Below are positions 30,347 through 43,681 of a stretch of 64,000 bases of DNA, piece after piece. Below the pieces are notes generated by a model. That model made no database searches and had not been told where the DNA came from. It saw only the letters and a program-made list of their open reading frames with translations. The DNA is taken from positions 14,907,552 through 14,971,551 of the forward strand of contig NC_079386.1 in the NCBI RefSeq assembly GCF_021018895.1, written 5' to 3'. Each line of letters opens with the position of its first letter. Position 1 is the stretch's first letter. This stretch comes from Seriola aureovittata. Its lineage: Eukaryota > Chordata > Actinopteri > Carangiformes > Carangidae. The translations under genes and the position numbers were made by a program.

Positions 30347-30842
30347 TTAAAGGTCCCTTATTTCACACTTTTCCTGTATTTTATTTAAAGTGTTGATCAA
30401 TAAAAAGATATATTTGTGGTTTTAAGAACCAAAAACCAGTGTAGTTTTACATCTCCTCTCTCAGGCTTCTCTCTGGAGCTCTAGTAACAACATGTCGGTG
30501 AGCCAATCAGAGAGAAGAGGCTCTGAGCCTGTCTTCTGATTGGCTGACTGTTCTCTGGAGTGATCCAATAAAATATAGCAGATGTCAGGTAAAAAGCTCA
30601 GACAAACCAAATCCTGCAAGGCTGGATGGAGGGTCCAGGTGGGCGGGGCTTGTGGCACGGCTGTGAGAGGTGACTGGCTCTTTGTGACATCACAAAGTGA
30701 TCTCTTGCCGGTTTGTTTTAAGGCTCAGTTTCTGAATACATATATTTCTCTGTGGACTGAGCATTTTTTTTACTTTCACAGTATTAATATAGAACCTTCT
30801 TTATAATCAAACAACACATGGACATCTACCTTTATACAATAA
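30347..30842 (+). mobile_element. piggyBac-like MITE, copy 2
   Basis: It begins TTAAAGGTCCCTTATTTCAC after a TTAA site and matches the other copies over segments such as ccaatcagagagaagaggct, tttctctgtggactgagc and tatagaacc. The right terminus has decayed (tatacaataaaac in place of tatacaatatgggacc). Confidence 0.6.
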
Positions 30843-30924
30843 AACTTTCAGGTATGTTTTTTTTTTTAATTCCTGAAAACACAACATCATAGTTTTGTAT
30901 GTTTGTTTAGTGTTTTTAGACTTC

Positions 30925-31257
30925 TGCTTTTATTATTCTGTGTATAAAGGACACCCTGCTGTCACTGAACCACCTAGTGTTAAAAAACATTGAATGTATT
31001 AATGAATATGCCACAACTTAACAAATACAAATAATTGTTTTATCAAGTTTATTTAATTTGTGCAAAAGTATATACAATCCTTTGACCAGTGAACCCGCAC
31101 AACCTCGGAAATAAACATCATCTTGTGGTAATGTGTTTCCTTTCTTCACAAGTGTAAGGAAAAAAAAAATCAAACAAATGTGGACCAATATATAATGTAA
31201 AGAAAATAGATAGATTTAATCATAATATCCTGGTTATAAAAAAGCAACAGATGTGTC
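30925..31257 (+). repeat. Duplicated segment, copy at 31 kb
   Basis: This is the second copy of 28385-28760. It lies about 0.7 kb from the 3' end of TRIM B and lacks the AT dinucleotide run. Confidence 0.8.
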
Positions 31258-31961
31258 TTAAAATAGCAAATGCCAAGAATAGACCCATGCACAATCACAC
31301 TTTGTACAAACATGAGAAAATGTCAATAAAAACCTTCATGATTAGTCAACGTATGTAGTCAATGAATAATTCAAATATCTCAAGGATATTGACGTAAACT
31401 TTGATGTAAAGCAGTGACAAACTATCCTTAAATCACAAAAACATCTTGTCCACTTTGACAAAACGCCATAGTTAGAAATAGCAAAAGAATCAAATCAAGC
31501 AAAATCAAATCAGTGCCTCAAATTACACGTTATTAAAATCCATAAATAATCAATTGTGTTTGAAAATTTTTGGCCTTTAGTTTCCCCCTGAAACCTTGAA
31601 TTAATCTGTATATTTATTTATCTGTATTTGTTTTTCCTTTTGCCACATTTGCCTCAACAAATTGCATTTTTATTTAAAGCTAGATTTTTATAAACAGCTT
31701 TATAAACAGCCCAACACTGTAGTTTTTCTAGTGCTTTTGTTGAGCACTATTTTCAGGAGCGAACTGATACACATCTGGTGCGTTAGTACTGAGAGCAGCA
31801 GGATGGTGTCTCTGTGATCAGCTCAAGATAAACTACAGTGCCTATGTTCATCCTAATGAAGCAACATGTAGCTCAGTGCAACAGTGTGTTTCATTGATGA
31901 TTCTTTAGTTGTAGTTGGACGACGCAGCTCGAAGTATGACTGTGTGCCATCCTCTTCCCGT

Positions 31962-34900
31962 TCAAAGTCTTACTCTCTCTTCAGTGAACCCTCCCTCCAC
32001 AGGACAGATCACCAGTGGAGCGGTGTTCTTCCCGTTGTCACGAAGGCAGGGGTTTAAGTACGGGTACAGAGGCTCAGTGAAGGTGCACCCGCTGTAGGTA
32101 TAGATGTGAGTCTTTGCTTCTGTGTTGTAGAAGGACACCGATCCTTCCTCGTAGTCCAGGAAGATGCCCACCTTCTGAGGGGTTTCCTCGAGGTGGAGGG
32201 TGATGGAGGGGCCGGCGCAGGCGCTCAGACTGCCTCCTTTACGCCTGCAGATCGCCCAGTAACCGCTGTCGGGGCGCACCATGATGGCCCCCTTTCTGTT
32301 AATGGACTCCCTTGCCACGCCCAGATCCCAGTCTGTTTTATCTCCAACCTGAAACACAATGCGCAGGATTATTAATTTTCTCTTTTGTTGATCTCAAATG
32401 CACCGTGCGGTGTTTCGGCAGTATGGTCTGTGCAGCCAGCCTGTCGTAGCTCGTACTTTATTGGATTTTGTGACAGTGAATAAACCTGTTTGTTTGCTTA
32501 TGTTTCTCTTGAACATGAATGTATGGATATTTAAGATCTTTTTTAATTAGCTGAGCTGCAGGAGAAAAATCACACGGGAGTCGACACAGGACATGTTTTT
32601 GGCATCCTGGCGTCCTGCAAGATTAGAGATAGGTTTGTAAAGTGGGATTGAAATTTATTCCAGGTCCCTGATGGAGTTGTCTTCCACATTTCCTCCGTCC
32701 TATTTAGGCCACAAACAGTTCACACAGTGCAGGGCTAAAGGCCAGGTTCATGGGTGCACATGACTTCATCTGGCACGGAAACAAACAGATTCCATCTAAG
32801 AGCTTGCGGGCCGATTCCGATACACACAGGAAAAACATGATTTAATCTACATTTAATGATGTTCATATGAAGTGGTAATTCGAGATCATACTGATGCGAG
32901 GGAACATCAGTCTCTTAATAACTACGTTGCACAACTTAAATATCTCCATCCGAGCTAATTCAAAATAATCCAGTTTGTGGCATTTTCAGAATTGTGCAAT
33001 TTCTGGTGGAGATTTTCCTGCTTGTTGTAAGTGGTAACACTTTATTTTACAGGTCTATTATTTCCTTGAAAAAAACCCTCCATTTTATTCATTATTGGAA
33101 ACTTTTTTTCTCCATTTATATTGAGTTGCACCCTGTTCTGTAGGTGTGTATGTGGGCGGGGCTTCACGCTTGTGCTATAATTAGTATCAAATCACAGAGT
33201 AATTTGGTAGTAATTAGATGTTGTTATGCCCTGCTCTGTTTCTAAAGGTCATGCCAACCTTGTATTCTCACGTGTCGTCTCGTTTTAGATCCCTTACTGC
33301 CAGCCCTCGTGTTTCCTGCTGCTCTGATTGTCTTCCCTGCCCTTAATTACTTTCACCTGCGTCTCTTTAACTTCTTCTTTTTCTATTTAGTGTCTGTGCT
33401 CTTCTCCCTCTGTGCCAGTTTGTTTTGTCCAGCCTTAGTTTCTTTGTGTTAGTATAAGAAGCTGCCTCCTTGACTAAGAATTTAACCCTTTGGATTTAGT
33501 CTTCATATCAGTAATCCATTTGCTCACCTGTGGTCCCCCATTGTTACATATATGTTATATACATAGTAATATGTTTACATAGTAGCTTGGCATTAATTAA
33601 AGTTTCTTTCTGAGGAACTTTGTAGAAATTTATAAGAAAATGATGGACCTGCGAGTGTTACCCAGTGAGAACTGAGGGTGTGATGATAGTTGAACTCTTA
33701 TTCTGAAAGTGACCAGAATGAACATGAACAGCAGGTTTTTCATTTCATCTTATATCAGAGTTAGTAAGTGAACAGTCAGCTTTAATCCCCAAATGCCTAC
33801 CAAGGTTTCCATACCTTTTTTTCTCCATAACAATACTGATTAGCATCTTATTAGCATTTTTAAGGCAATTAAACAATGTTTGTAATTGACCTGAGCTCCT
33901 ACCTGAACTACCCAGTAGTGTCTCCCAGAGGTGAAGCTTTGCTTCCCCAGAACGGAGACACACGAGTCGAACCTGCGGGGGTCGGCGGGGAGCAAGATTC
34001 TCCTCTGCTGGTTGTTGATGCTCACCTGTGGATCATCATCATCATCATCAACAAAAAATATTTTACATCATGTACGTTATCTCTGATGTTTCCATTCCAG
34101 TAGATTCATGATGTTATCCTGTCATGATGCTCCTCATTAAGGTTCATCACCAGTATCTGGATTTCTATGTTCCAGCTCTCTCACATTTTCACATCTAATT
34201 ATAGGAATACACTCAACCTCAGTTTCTGCAAAGTGTTGCACAGCATTGTCCTGAAATACAAAATCTGTCACATACTTCAGTGAGTAGTCAGTACTATACC
34301 TTTTTTCCATCAGGGGACAGAAGCAGCCATCCTGCCGCAGTCACTGGATCCAAAGTTATATCCACTGGAGAGAAGAACACAACGTGCAGATGTGAACTTT
34401 AATGTTTACTGTTCACAGAATTACAGGAACTTTTTGAAGTATTTAAAGTATTGTAATCCATCACTCGCACCAGCCTCTCTTCAAAACGACTAAACTGACC
34501 AGGGTCTTGATTCCTAAGAGTTTCAAAAGGGGCAGAAACTGTCTTCAATGTGTTCAACATAATAATCAGAGGAGATTAACTGCTCCTCTTAACTTCTGAA
34601 CTTGTACACAATCATTACCAGCTGTGACAGTGTGGCTGTAATTCCTTTCACCTTGAGTCTGTGTGTGTGTCATCATGATAGAAGTGTGTGTGTCATCATA
34701 GCAAAATGTCCTGGAGACTAACACAGAGACAGTTTTGAGTTCTTTGGCAGGTCTGTCTGTCTGAATGAGTTATAATTTTGTCATGGCGACATCATGTAAG
34801 GTGCAGTCACAAAACTTTAAAGGTGTGTAGATGAGATTAAAATGAAGAAGATGTGTGTGTTATGACCCACTGAACACTGAGGTAATATTGTCTTTGTTTA

Positions 34901-37567
34901 CACAGTGAAATCCAAACAACTTACCGGCATATTCATTTGCCTTGTTCACTTCTGCAAAAGAAAAAAAACAGCTGTTGATTGATGATTTTTGACACACAGA
35001 TAGCAAATTATAACTTTTTGAAGGTGTTACATCCTACAAAGACACTATCACGGCAACAACAATATCATGACAGAATTTACCGACCCTCTGCACACAATCT
35101 CTTTTCAAGTTCATGGCAGACGTCCACCAGCTTGGAAAACGTTCTCCTCACGGTCCCTATGTAGATGTCGGAGTGGAGTCTGACCTCGGACCAGTCCCTG
35201 CTGTACTGTGGAGCACTAAGGGACGGGACACTCTAAAACAGAATGACATTGACACACATTGTTCATGAGCACAATAAAAAAGATGATATATGAGCCAACA
35301 GTTCGTCTGTGCAGCAGGTTAATATGACCCATAGTTTTGTTCTTTGGCGACATCTAGTGGCCATAGTAAATTATAACAGGTGAAAATGAAAAAGTAGTAG
35401 TATAGTACAGTAGTGTGGTATGTAGACCGACAAAATCCATGTTAGGAGGAAGTTGGGGTGGATGGATGGGTCAACAAAAAACAGTAATATGACGCTGGAG
35501 AGCAAGTGTTGGATTCCCATGTGAAAGTAGAACTTTATGTCGTTATTACTGTAACCATGACAACAAGGATCATGTGATGTAATGTTAAGGAAGCACTTAT
35601 TTTAAACAAACACCACAATCTTTTCCTAAACCTAACCAAGCCATGAGCGTTTATTATTTATTATTATTTACGTCGCTGTTAGTCTGTGTGTTTATTATTG
35701 TAACTGGTTGTCCAGTACACCTGTCACTGTAGGGGCGCAATTTTCAAGAGACACTGCTATGGATCATATTAAAGGGTTGAAAGAAAACATATATATATAT
35801 GGTTGCTCAGGTGGAGGACTCTTTTGGGGATGGCACATAAATTCAAAATGTGTTAATACAAACTTAGTTATATTGTGGATGATTCTTGAAGCCCTTTTGA
35901 AGCACTACCTGTTTCTGTGGCTAAATATCCAAGTATCAACCTTGGTAAAGCACAACACTTGATTCACCGGTATATATTTTATCCATCTTGTATAATAAAT
36001 CTTTGGACTGGACAATGATATATCTTACGTGTTTTCCCGACAGTGGCAAAACTAGTCTCTCTAGGAAAGGTTAGCACACTTAAATGCCGACTAAATAGCA
36101 ATATCCTGTGTGCAGGACTAACCTGTAGAATGTGAAGAGGGTCCTCAATGTTCACCAGGTATTGCAGCTTGCTGCGTCTCTTCTGCAGTTCATCAGTCTC
36201 TTTCCTCAGCTCTCTCAGAAACTCCTCTGCCCTCCTCTCCAATACCTCATGCTTCTGCTGGATGTCCTCGACGAGCAAAGCCTGGTTTCGCTCAATGTCA
36301 CTTACCACCATTGTGAAGACCTGAGCGCTTGAGCATATCTCTCTGTCTTTCTCTGTCTGCAGATGTGCATAAATGAATACATCAAAGAATACAATTATAT
36401 TACAATGTCAAAATGGCGTCACTGGATGAAGCTGAAGCTAGAAAACATAACAACTGAAACTTACTTTGCTTTGCTCCACTGACATTTTGATCTCCTCGAT
36501 CTTTCTGAGTCTGGCTTGGATGGTGTGTTTAATCTCTGCTTCAGTTCTCTCAATCTGAATCTGTAAAGATTGAAGGTGAAATCATTCATTTCCAAATATG
36601 ATGCACTGCATAAAAGAAGCAATACATTATCTGATACAATTAAGAATGAAATTAAACCTACAGCTATATAAACTGAGCATTTTGTTCTTTGTGGTTTCCA
36701 CATTGTTTTGTATTCAAGCAGGCAGTAAATATAATATAAACATACACAAAATGACACTGTAGGTATCGTGCATTATTGTGACACAATGCACAAGATAAAA
36801 GAAGATGAAACACCACTCTTCCTCACCTTAATCTTCTTGCCCTCCTTCTCAATAGGGACAGTGTAATGGTTTATATGCTCCGTCTCAGTGCATTTCACAC
36901 ACACAGGCATCTGGTCGTTCTTGCAGAACAAATCCAGTGGCTTGTTGTGAATTCTGCAGAGGTGACCGAAGGTGACTGGATCTGTCAGCCTGTGCATCAT
37001 CATCACCGGATCCTTCATATGGGGTGTCAGGTGAATTTCACAGTAAGACACCTGGCAGGTGATGCACGACCTCACTGCTACTGACTTGTACCCGTGGCAG
37101 ATGTCACAGGTAACATCGGGAGTATAAAGTTGTTTTACGTGACGTCTCTTTTGGAGTGTCTTGTGTAACGATCCTTTTATCCTAAGGGATCTGATTTAAT
37201 ACAGATGTGGGTTAATTTGAATCAAAGATTATGCCTAAGTGCCAAAAATAGTGGGAGTGAAAAGACGAGAGGTGCATTTGATTTTGCAAGACACTGTTAA
37301 AAAAAAGAAATGTACACACATAAAAATGATATCAACATACTTTTTAAATCCCACAGTGATGTCTCTTAAGCCTTTGTTGATCCTGAGTTCTGGACGGATT
37401 TTGAAAATCTCTTTGCAAAGTGGACACTCTGGCTTAGGTTTCGTATCCCAGAACAGTTTGATGCACTCCAGACAAAAATTGTGCCCACATGGGATGGATG
37501 TAGGGTTTTTGTAGGTATCCAGGCAGATGCTGCACTGAAACTGCTCCTCAGACAAAATAGTGGCCAT
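31962..37567 (-). CDS. TRIM B: RING / B-box / coiled-coil / PRY-SPRY E3 ubiquitin ligase
   Basis: Nine coding exons join in frame to 553 aa: 37567-37341, 37181-36827, 36560-36465, 36356-36123, 35232-35085, 34951-34925, 34364-34300, 34025-33903 and 32348-31962. The RING ([20 protein letters not shown]) is complete, as are the B-box1-like (CDICHG) and B-box2 sites (CRIH, CVKC, HINH), the coiled coil, the PRY (VDITLDP) and the SPRY ([18 protein letters not shown]). Exon lengths and phases equal those of TRIM A except for the first exon, two B-box codons and two PRY codons. The ATG sits 4 nt inside its exon after ccatcag, so the 5' UTR is split (leader exon near 38230). It is a tandem paralogue of A in the same orientation. 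Its last exon is far closer to A than the other exons are. No lesion is seen. Confidence 0.93.
33200..33545 (+). repeat. Retroelement-like repeat in TRIM B intron
   Basis: A pyrimidine-rich sequence (gtttcctgctgctctgattg, ttactttcacctgcgtctc) ending near ccccattgttaca. A related copy lies at about 40000-40600. The pattern suggests a solo LTR or similar fish retroelement, but ends and duplications were not found. Confidence 0.35.
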
Positions 37568-38229
37568 GTTCCTGATGGAAAAATGACATTATGTTACCAG
37601 GTATTTAAAACAACAACACATACTTTAACATATATACATAAAACAAAATACATACATACATATACATAGGGAGGGCTATTTTGTCAAACAAGGTGATTTG
37701 TTCAGATAAAAATGTGAAATCTGATGAAAAATGAAGGAAAAAGTTGCATCACAGGTGAAATCACAGAAGCGCTCAACGTTTTGAAGCGAGTGGAAGTAGG
37801 AGTGTCAGAATGTTCTAAAGGTGCAGTTCACTTAGGTCGGTGGCAATTACTTTTAATTTTAGGCGTTTAAATCTGACACGGGAATGTAGTAGCGCTGCAT
37901 GTTGTTTTACAATGTACAGTATGTGTCCTATATTGTTTTCTCGCTGATACACGAGCTCAACAAAAGCGTAAAAAATATATTTAAAACAGGCAACAACAAC
38001 AAAAAAAGAAGAACCTCAGATAAAAACATATTAATGTTTGCAACATTTTTAATCCTCCTCAGATTAGTTAAAAGTAAATTTCTGTTTTAATTTTTAAAAA
38101 TTTAAGGATTAACAAAACGTTATTTACATTTACATTAATGGCAAAAGTCAGTTTACCTTAAAGCAGAAGCTACTGATTGTGTAAATTCTCATTTTCTCCA
38201 CTCTCTGCTCAGTATAGATCATGTCTTAC

Positions 38230-38290
38230 CTGTGTGGCTGGAGGACGGATACTTCACAGAAGTGTTGACTGCTGTTGTATGAATCTGTTC
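38230..38290 (-). other. Probable 5' UTR exon of TRIM B
   Basis: On the minus strand the sequence ends ccacacag followed by gtaagac, a strong donor, 660 bp upstream of the ATG exon, which itself begins right after an acceptor. The start of transcription is not clear; no good TATA is seen. Confidence 0.45.
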
Positions 38291-39999
38291 AGAAGAGACT
38301 CCTTCCTATGAGGACATGTGATACAAGTTCCTCCCAGAGTGACAAGTGTTTAATAGTCAACAGGCATTTCTTGTTCTCCTTCTTTGAATTCAGTAACATT
38401 TTAATTGTCCTTGTAGCTGATGTTTCTGCTATTGTACCTGAGCATGTTCTTATACAAGAAGGAGCTGTATAAGCAAAAGCAGGTGCAGAATTAAATATAA
38501 TGTTATCAACATGGTTTTAATTATGTCCCGCCTGGTACCGGAGGCATATGACATCACCTTCATTCCAGTGTTGTTAATGGAAAGCACACTTAATAAACAT
38601 GGTCAATTATTAAATTAGATGTTGATCAAAATAAAAAACAGACACGTGAGTATCTAAATAACTCATTTCAAACACAGTATAAATATTGAGACATTGAAGT
38701 GGGAACGGTGGGAATGACAAAATAATCTCTACTATAATAAACCATTTCTTTGTTTAAGCTTTCAGCTTCTCATTCTCTTAATCAGTAAACAGAGAAGAGC
38801 CATGGTTATATTTGTAGTTGGTTAAACCTGCAATGACAATTTTGAACATTGATGTAAACATATTGTCTTACATTTGGAGTACAGTTAAAGTCCTGTACTC
38901 ATTCTCTTTTTGCTATGTTTTTTGTCTCTACTAGCTCTGTCTCTGTAGCTGCTAAACATTTGCCCATGTTCGCCTGCCGGTTGCTGACTGTACCCGACAG
39001 TCGTTAGGTTTCCTGCCTGCTGCAGCTGAAATTGATGCTATAAGAGCAAAATTGCGGCCGACGGAAATCATGAAGCTCTGTAAAGCTGAGGAGAGCTGCA
39101 AACTCAGGTGATAGTTCTCAGTAGTTTCATCACTATGATACTGTTACATTGTTTTTACATTATTTTCCTTTGATAAGTTCCTAATAATGAAACAAATGTG
39201 TGAGGTATCTTTACAATTAAGGCAAGAACAATCTGTGGTTCACGTCATTTGTAGGACGGTATGGTACACCACTTCTTGTGTTAGCACTGACTGTTGCCAC
39301 GTACATTACACTGATAAACCTGCCAGCTGCGGCCTCACTTACTTGGAACATAATTTGTGATATTACCTCCAGATATTTCACGTATTGATCCAAGTTAGCT
39401 AGAAGTTTATTCACACATGTGCTTTGGCTGAGGTATTTGTGTTGGCAGACCCTTAGCAGCTCTGACAGTCTGGTGATGGGTAAATTGAGATAATAAGCTA
39501 CCGGATCACCCAGCCACATTTATTACTGGGTGGAGTACACAATAGATGTACCGTGTGTTTGTATGCATTCAATTTTTTGTCAACTGCTCTGTGATAGTTC
39601 AGGTGACCTTTGGAAATATGTGGTGAAACCAGACATGCTGCTTGAAAGTCTGACATGATATCAACAGAGTTTGTGTCTTTATGACCCAGAATCGTGTGAG
39701 TGCTTCATGCAGAGATGTGCGTTTACGTTTATGTGTTTACAAGTTCAAACTCTTGACTGCAGTCTCTTCAGGTGGAAGAGGGTGGCTGGATGGCTGAGTG
39801 TAAAAGCACGTGACCGCCATTGTAGTCAGAGTCTGGAGGTTTTCATGGGTCCGTGTGGTTCCTGGTAAACGAGATGCGCCGCGGGACTGGTCCAAGCTTT
39901 ACCCCCCCTGTATTTCCACAGATCTCGTGTATCACAATAAGTAATACTGAATCGCTTTGATCGCTTGGTGAGTCATCATTGTCACACGGTGAGGTCAAG

Positions 40000-40600
40000 T
40001 TTGGGTTTGTCCTGTCTCCATGTCTTGTCATTTCCTGTTTTATTTTGAAAGGTTAACTCTCCTCTCGTTTCAGGTCACTTGCCCTTCCTCATGTGTCACC
40101 TGTCTGAGTGTCTTCCCTGATTCCTGATTGTGTCCACCTGTTCCCCATTTGCCCTAATGTGTCTTATAGTCTGCGTCTCCCTTTGTCTTGTGCCAGAGTG
40201 TCTCGTCCTGTCGTGCACCCCAGCTTCCATATACTATCACAGTCCATGCCTTGCCTTTGTCTCTGCATTATCGTACTTATTCTTTACCTCCAAGTGAGTG
40301 ATTTCTGTTTGTATTTTGATAGTTTAGAGTTTTCTGTTTGTCAAGTTTGTAGCAACTTTTGTAGCCTCCTTGTAGAGTGATTTTCTGTTGGTTTATTCCT
40401 TTTGTTTTAGCAGTTTTGTCCCTCCATTTGGAGTGGTTTTTTGTTTATTAGATTTTTCTCTATAGCATAATTTTCATAGCTGTTTTTATTTCGTCCCTCT
40501 CTCTTGAGGTTGAAATAGATAAATAAAGTCTGCCAAATTGTTACTCTGCATCTGAGTCCTCTTTCAAGTCCAGGCCTGACAATCATCACTACGGATGAAT
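40000..40600 (+). repeat. Retroelement-like repeat
   Basis: Related to 33200-33545 (tgtctccatgtcttgtcatt, ttccctgattcctgattgtg), with an AATAAAG near its 3' end and ctgcatctgagtcctctttc at the end, a layout seen in fish solo LTRs. Class uncertain. Confidence 0.35.
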
Positions 40601-42005
40601 GTGCTTTTTTCACGTGAGACGGAGAGTATGACTACTTGATACTTGGCAGCCGAGCATGCCTAAGAACTGTGGCTAGCTTTTACGGTTCCGCATATCATGA
40701 TCTATGTTTAATGCCAACATTTGGTGCCAATGCAGGAAGCATGCCCGAATCATGCGCCAAGGCAGAACGTAACACTGCACCTCACATTTGCTTTTTTACT
40801 AACCATATTAATCATAATTTTCCCATTTTTGAACAGTCGGCATTGGTTTCTTTTTAAATATAAAAAAGCTAACACAACCTGAACTCCTGCCTTAACCCTT
40901 TAATCTTACCCTTTAGTTTGAGTCTCTTCAAATTAACCACAGTGGTGGCAGATCAGAAAGTCCTCATATAATCATGTTAGTATTGCTGCAGAATAAATTG
41001 CTAATATGTCTTGAGCAGCTAAAATGAAATATATTAACAGCGTTTTACAGAAAGTCACAAATGCTTTCAGTTTTTATGTTTGTTGTGCACAATGTCAGAA
41101 AAAATGCTGGAGAAAAATAACAGTTATCAAATCAAATTAAATCAAGTTTATCTATAAAGCCCAAAATGACAAGTTTGTCCCCACAGGTTTTACATATATC
41201 ACCTTTCTATCCATTAGACCCTTGGTTTCAACTAGGACAACCAACCTTAATGAAAAAATGTGTTGAATGCAATTGGCTTTTTGTTCGGTGGTTTGCTAAG
41301 GTAGAGGCAACCAAAACTACTTGATTATGGTAAAAAAGAAAATAAATAAATAAAAGAAAGTAACTTTAACTGTTGGTGTGATACAAGTTTTGTTCAATCA
41401 AAATCAAAGACACTTTGTACACCTAACCTTATTTCAAGGACGATAAATTACGGGACGTGTATGAAGTGAAGAATCTAAGTTAATGACAAAGATGTTGGAA
41501 ACCATCTTTGTACCTCAGAGATCTGAAAAGAGAATCGAGACGTGCTCTTCACGCCATCTGAAACAACCTTATGAAACCCATGTCTGGGACACTGACAAGA
41601 AGCTGCGAGGCATGATTGTCACACTGCTCATAAATCACCTTACCTTCAGTGACTTCACACGGACCGGCTCAGCACAGACACACCGCACCAGTGGGGGTCA
41701 AATATGACAGGGTGTCAAACATGCACACACATTGTTAAAAGGTTCATCTGTGGGATGTGAGAGAAACTGCGAAACCGCAGAAAGTGTTGGCACATCAGTC
41801 TAAACACACCAGACTGGTCCTGTAATCAAATCATCACCTTCAACAGACAGCAGCTAGCAGATTGGCACCCTGCAGGTCCCTGCAGCACCACGCCCTGTGC
41901 TGAACATGAACCCTTTATATACAGGAAGAAATTGTGTTAATTAAGATGAGACTTGGTTTTAGAGAAATGCACTGGCCTAGAAAGAGAGGCGCTGTCAAAG
42001 ACATG

Positions 42006-42441
42006 ACAAAGATCCATAAGAAGATATATTTATGGTTTTAAGTACGAAAAATTATCTCAGTGTGGTTTTACATCTCCTCCCTCAGGCTTCTCTCTGGAGC
42101 TCTACTAACAACTGAGCCGGTGAGCCAATCAGAAGAGAGAAGGTTCTAAACTTCTCTTCTGATTGGCTGATTGTTTTAGGAGTGATTGAATAAAAATATA
42201 GATAAACACAGATTTCAGGTAAACACTCCAGGTGGGCAGGGCTTGGGGGGATGGCTGAGGATGGCGAATGGTTTGTTGTGACATCACAATGTTACAGGAA
42301 GTCCCAACGGCTCGTTTTATGTGTCAATTTCTCTGTGGACTGAGCGCTTTGATACTTTCACAGTATTGATATAGAACCGAGACCTGCTTTATGATCAAAC
42401 AACAAATGGACATCTCATGTTATACAATATGGGACCTTTAA
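42006..42441 (+). mobile_element. piggyBac-like MITE, copy 3
   Basis: It matches copies 1 and 2 and keeps the terminus tatacaatatgggacctttaa, ending in TTAA at 42438-42441. The left terminus is lost. Two stretches, gccaatcagaagagaga and tcttctgattggctg, form an internal inverted repeat also present in copy 2. Confidence 0.65.
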
Positions 42442-43503
42442 AAGCTTACAACTATTTTCTTCAAGTCATACCTTCTGCAACAGGTACACTGCACATCAAT
42501 GCCCAACTATTTTTTGTGGGACTAAAATGAAATGAAATGAATATCATAATCACCACTATCTCTAATAATTATACTAATCACTACACCTCTATAAGCTTTT
42601 AGGCAGTAAGCCATACTACAAAAAGAGGACAACATAAATATTAGAGTAGTATTAAAGAAGTTACTGATTACTTTGGCCACAGACAAACACAACAATTCAC
42701 TCACAGTAATTTGCCCTTATTAACTGTGGTTTGCGTCACAACTTCAAACACACACTAGTCGATTGTTCGCAGCAGTCAAGTCAAATTAGCTCTGCAGGAT
42801 TCTTGCTAATTAATCTGTACTGTGTCATTCTTGATACATAATGAACACATGTACACACTGAGACAATGTCAGGTTCAGTGCAGCGTAATTAGAGAGAAGA
42901 AGCAAAACCACAGGAGAAAACCCCTTTGTTCAATTCTTTTTTTTTAATCTTAGCAAAAAAATGTAAAGTAAAATCATACGAAATGAATCAGTGGTATTTT
43001 ATCATTTGAGCACAGCATTTGCTGCATTCACATCAGTTGTGTGTAAAATCTTAATGCAGATAAGTAACGAGTAACAATAGCTGTCAAGTAAATGAGTTTC
43101 CTTGCAACTATCTCCGAACAACTGATGTTACCATCTATGGCAAAAAATATTTAAGACCTTTTGTAAATTCAGTTTTAGATTTTTTAACACCTTCCGAGTG
43201 CTTTTCTTTTGAGACCGGATGAAACCCTGTTAAGAACATAGATTAAATTATTAAAAGATTACTCTTACTGTGTATTTTCTCAATACTAGACCCTGTATTT
43301 GGTGTTCCTCACTTGGCTTTATGGGACAGTATGTTCCCTGTTTACGTGAACAGTTTGTGCTTCTATTAACCCCTGTGTTACAAGCAATAATACTGGTAGC
43401 AGTAACCTCTGTTAAATCCCTTCTTGAAACGTATTACTTATTTATAGATTTGCTTTTATTTGACGTCGTCTTTTTATCTTTTTATATTTTTAGGGTCTCC
43501 AAA

Positions 43504-43532
<29 letters not shown>
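43504..43532. repeat. GT microsatellite
   Basis: About 14 GT units, uninterrupted. Confidence 0.9.
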
Positions 43533-43534
<2 letters not shown>

Positions 43535-43643
43535 CTATACAGTTGCTCCCTCTAATTGTCCTCATTTATATTGAAGCAAATGGTTTGTCCTCCTTTTGAT
43601 TTATTTGTCAAAGCATGTTTTTAAAAGTTGCTACATAATGTTA

Positions 43644-43645
<2 letters not shown>

Positions 43646-43681
<36 letters not shown>
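43646..43681. repeat. TTA microsatellite
   Basis: About 12 TTA units, uninterrupted. Confidence 0.9.

Noticed and set aside
39217..39519. A 100-codon minus-strand open frame
   Set aside because: It has no recognised domain, no splice partners and no repeat family that I can name; length alone is not evidence.
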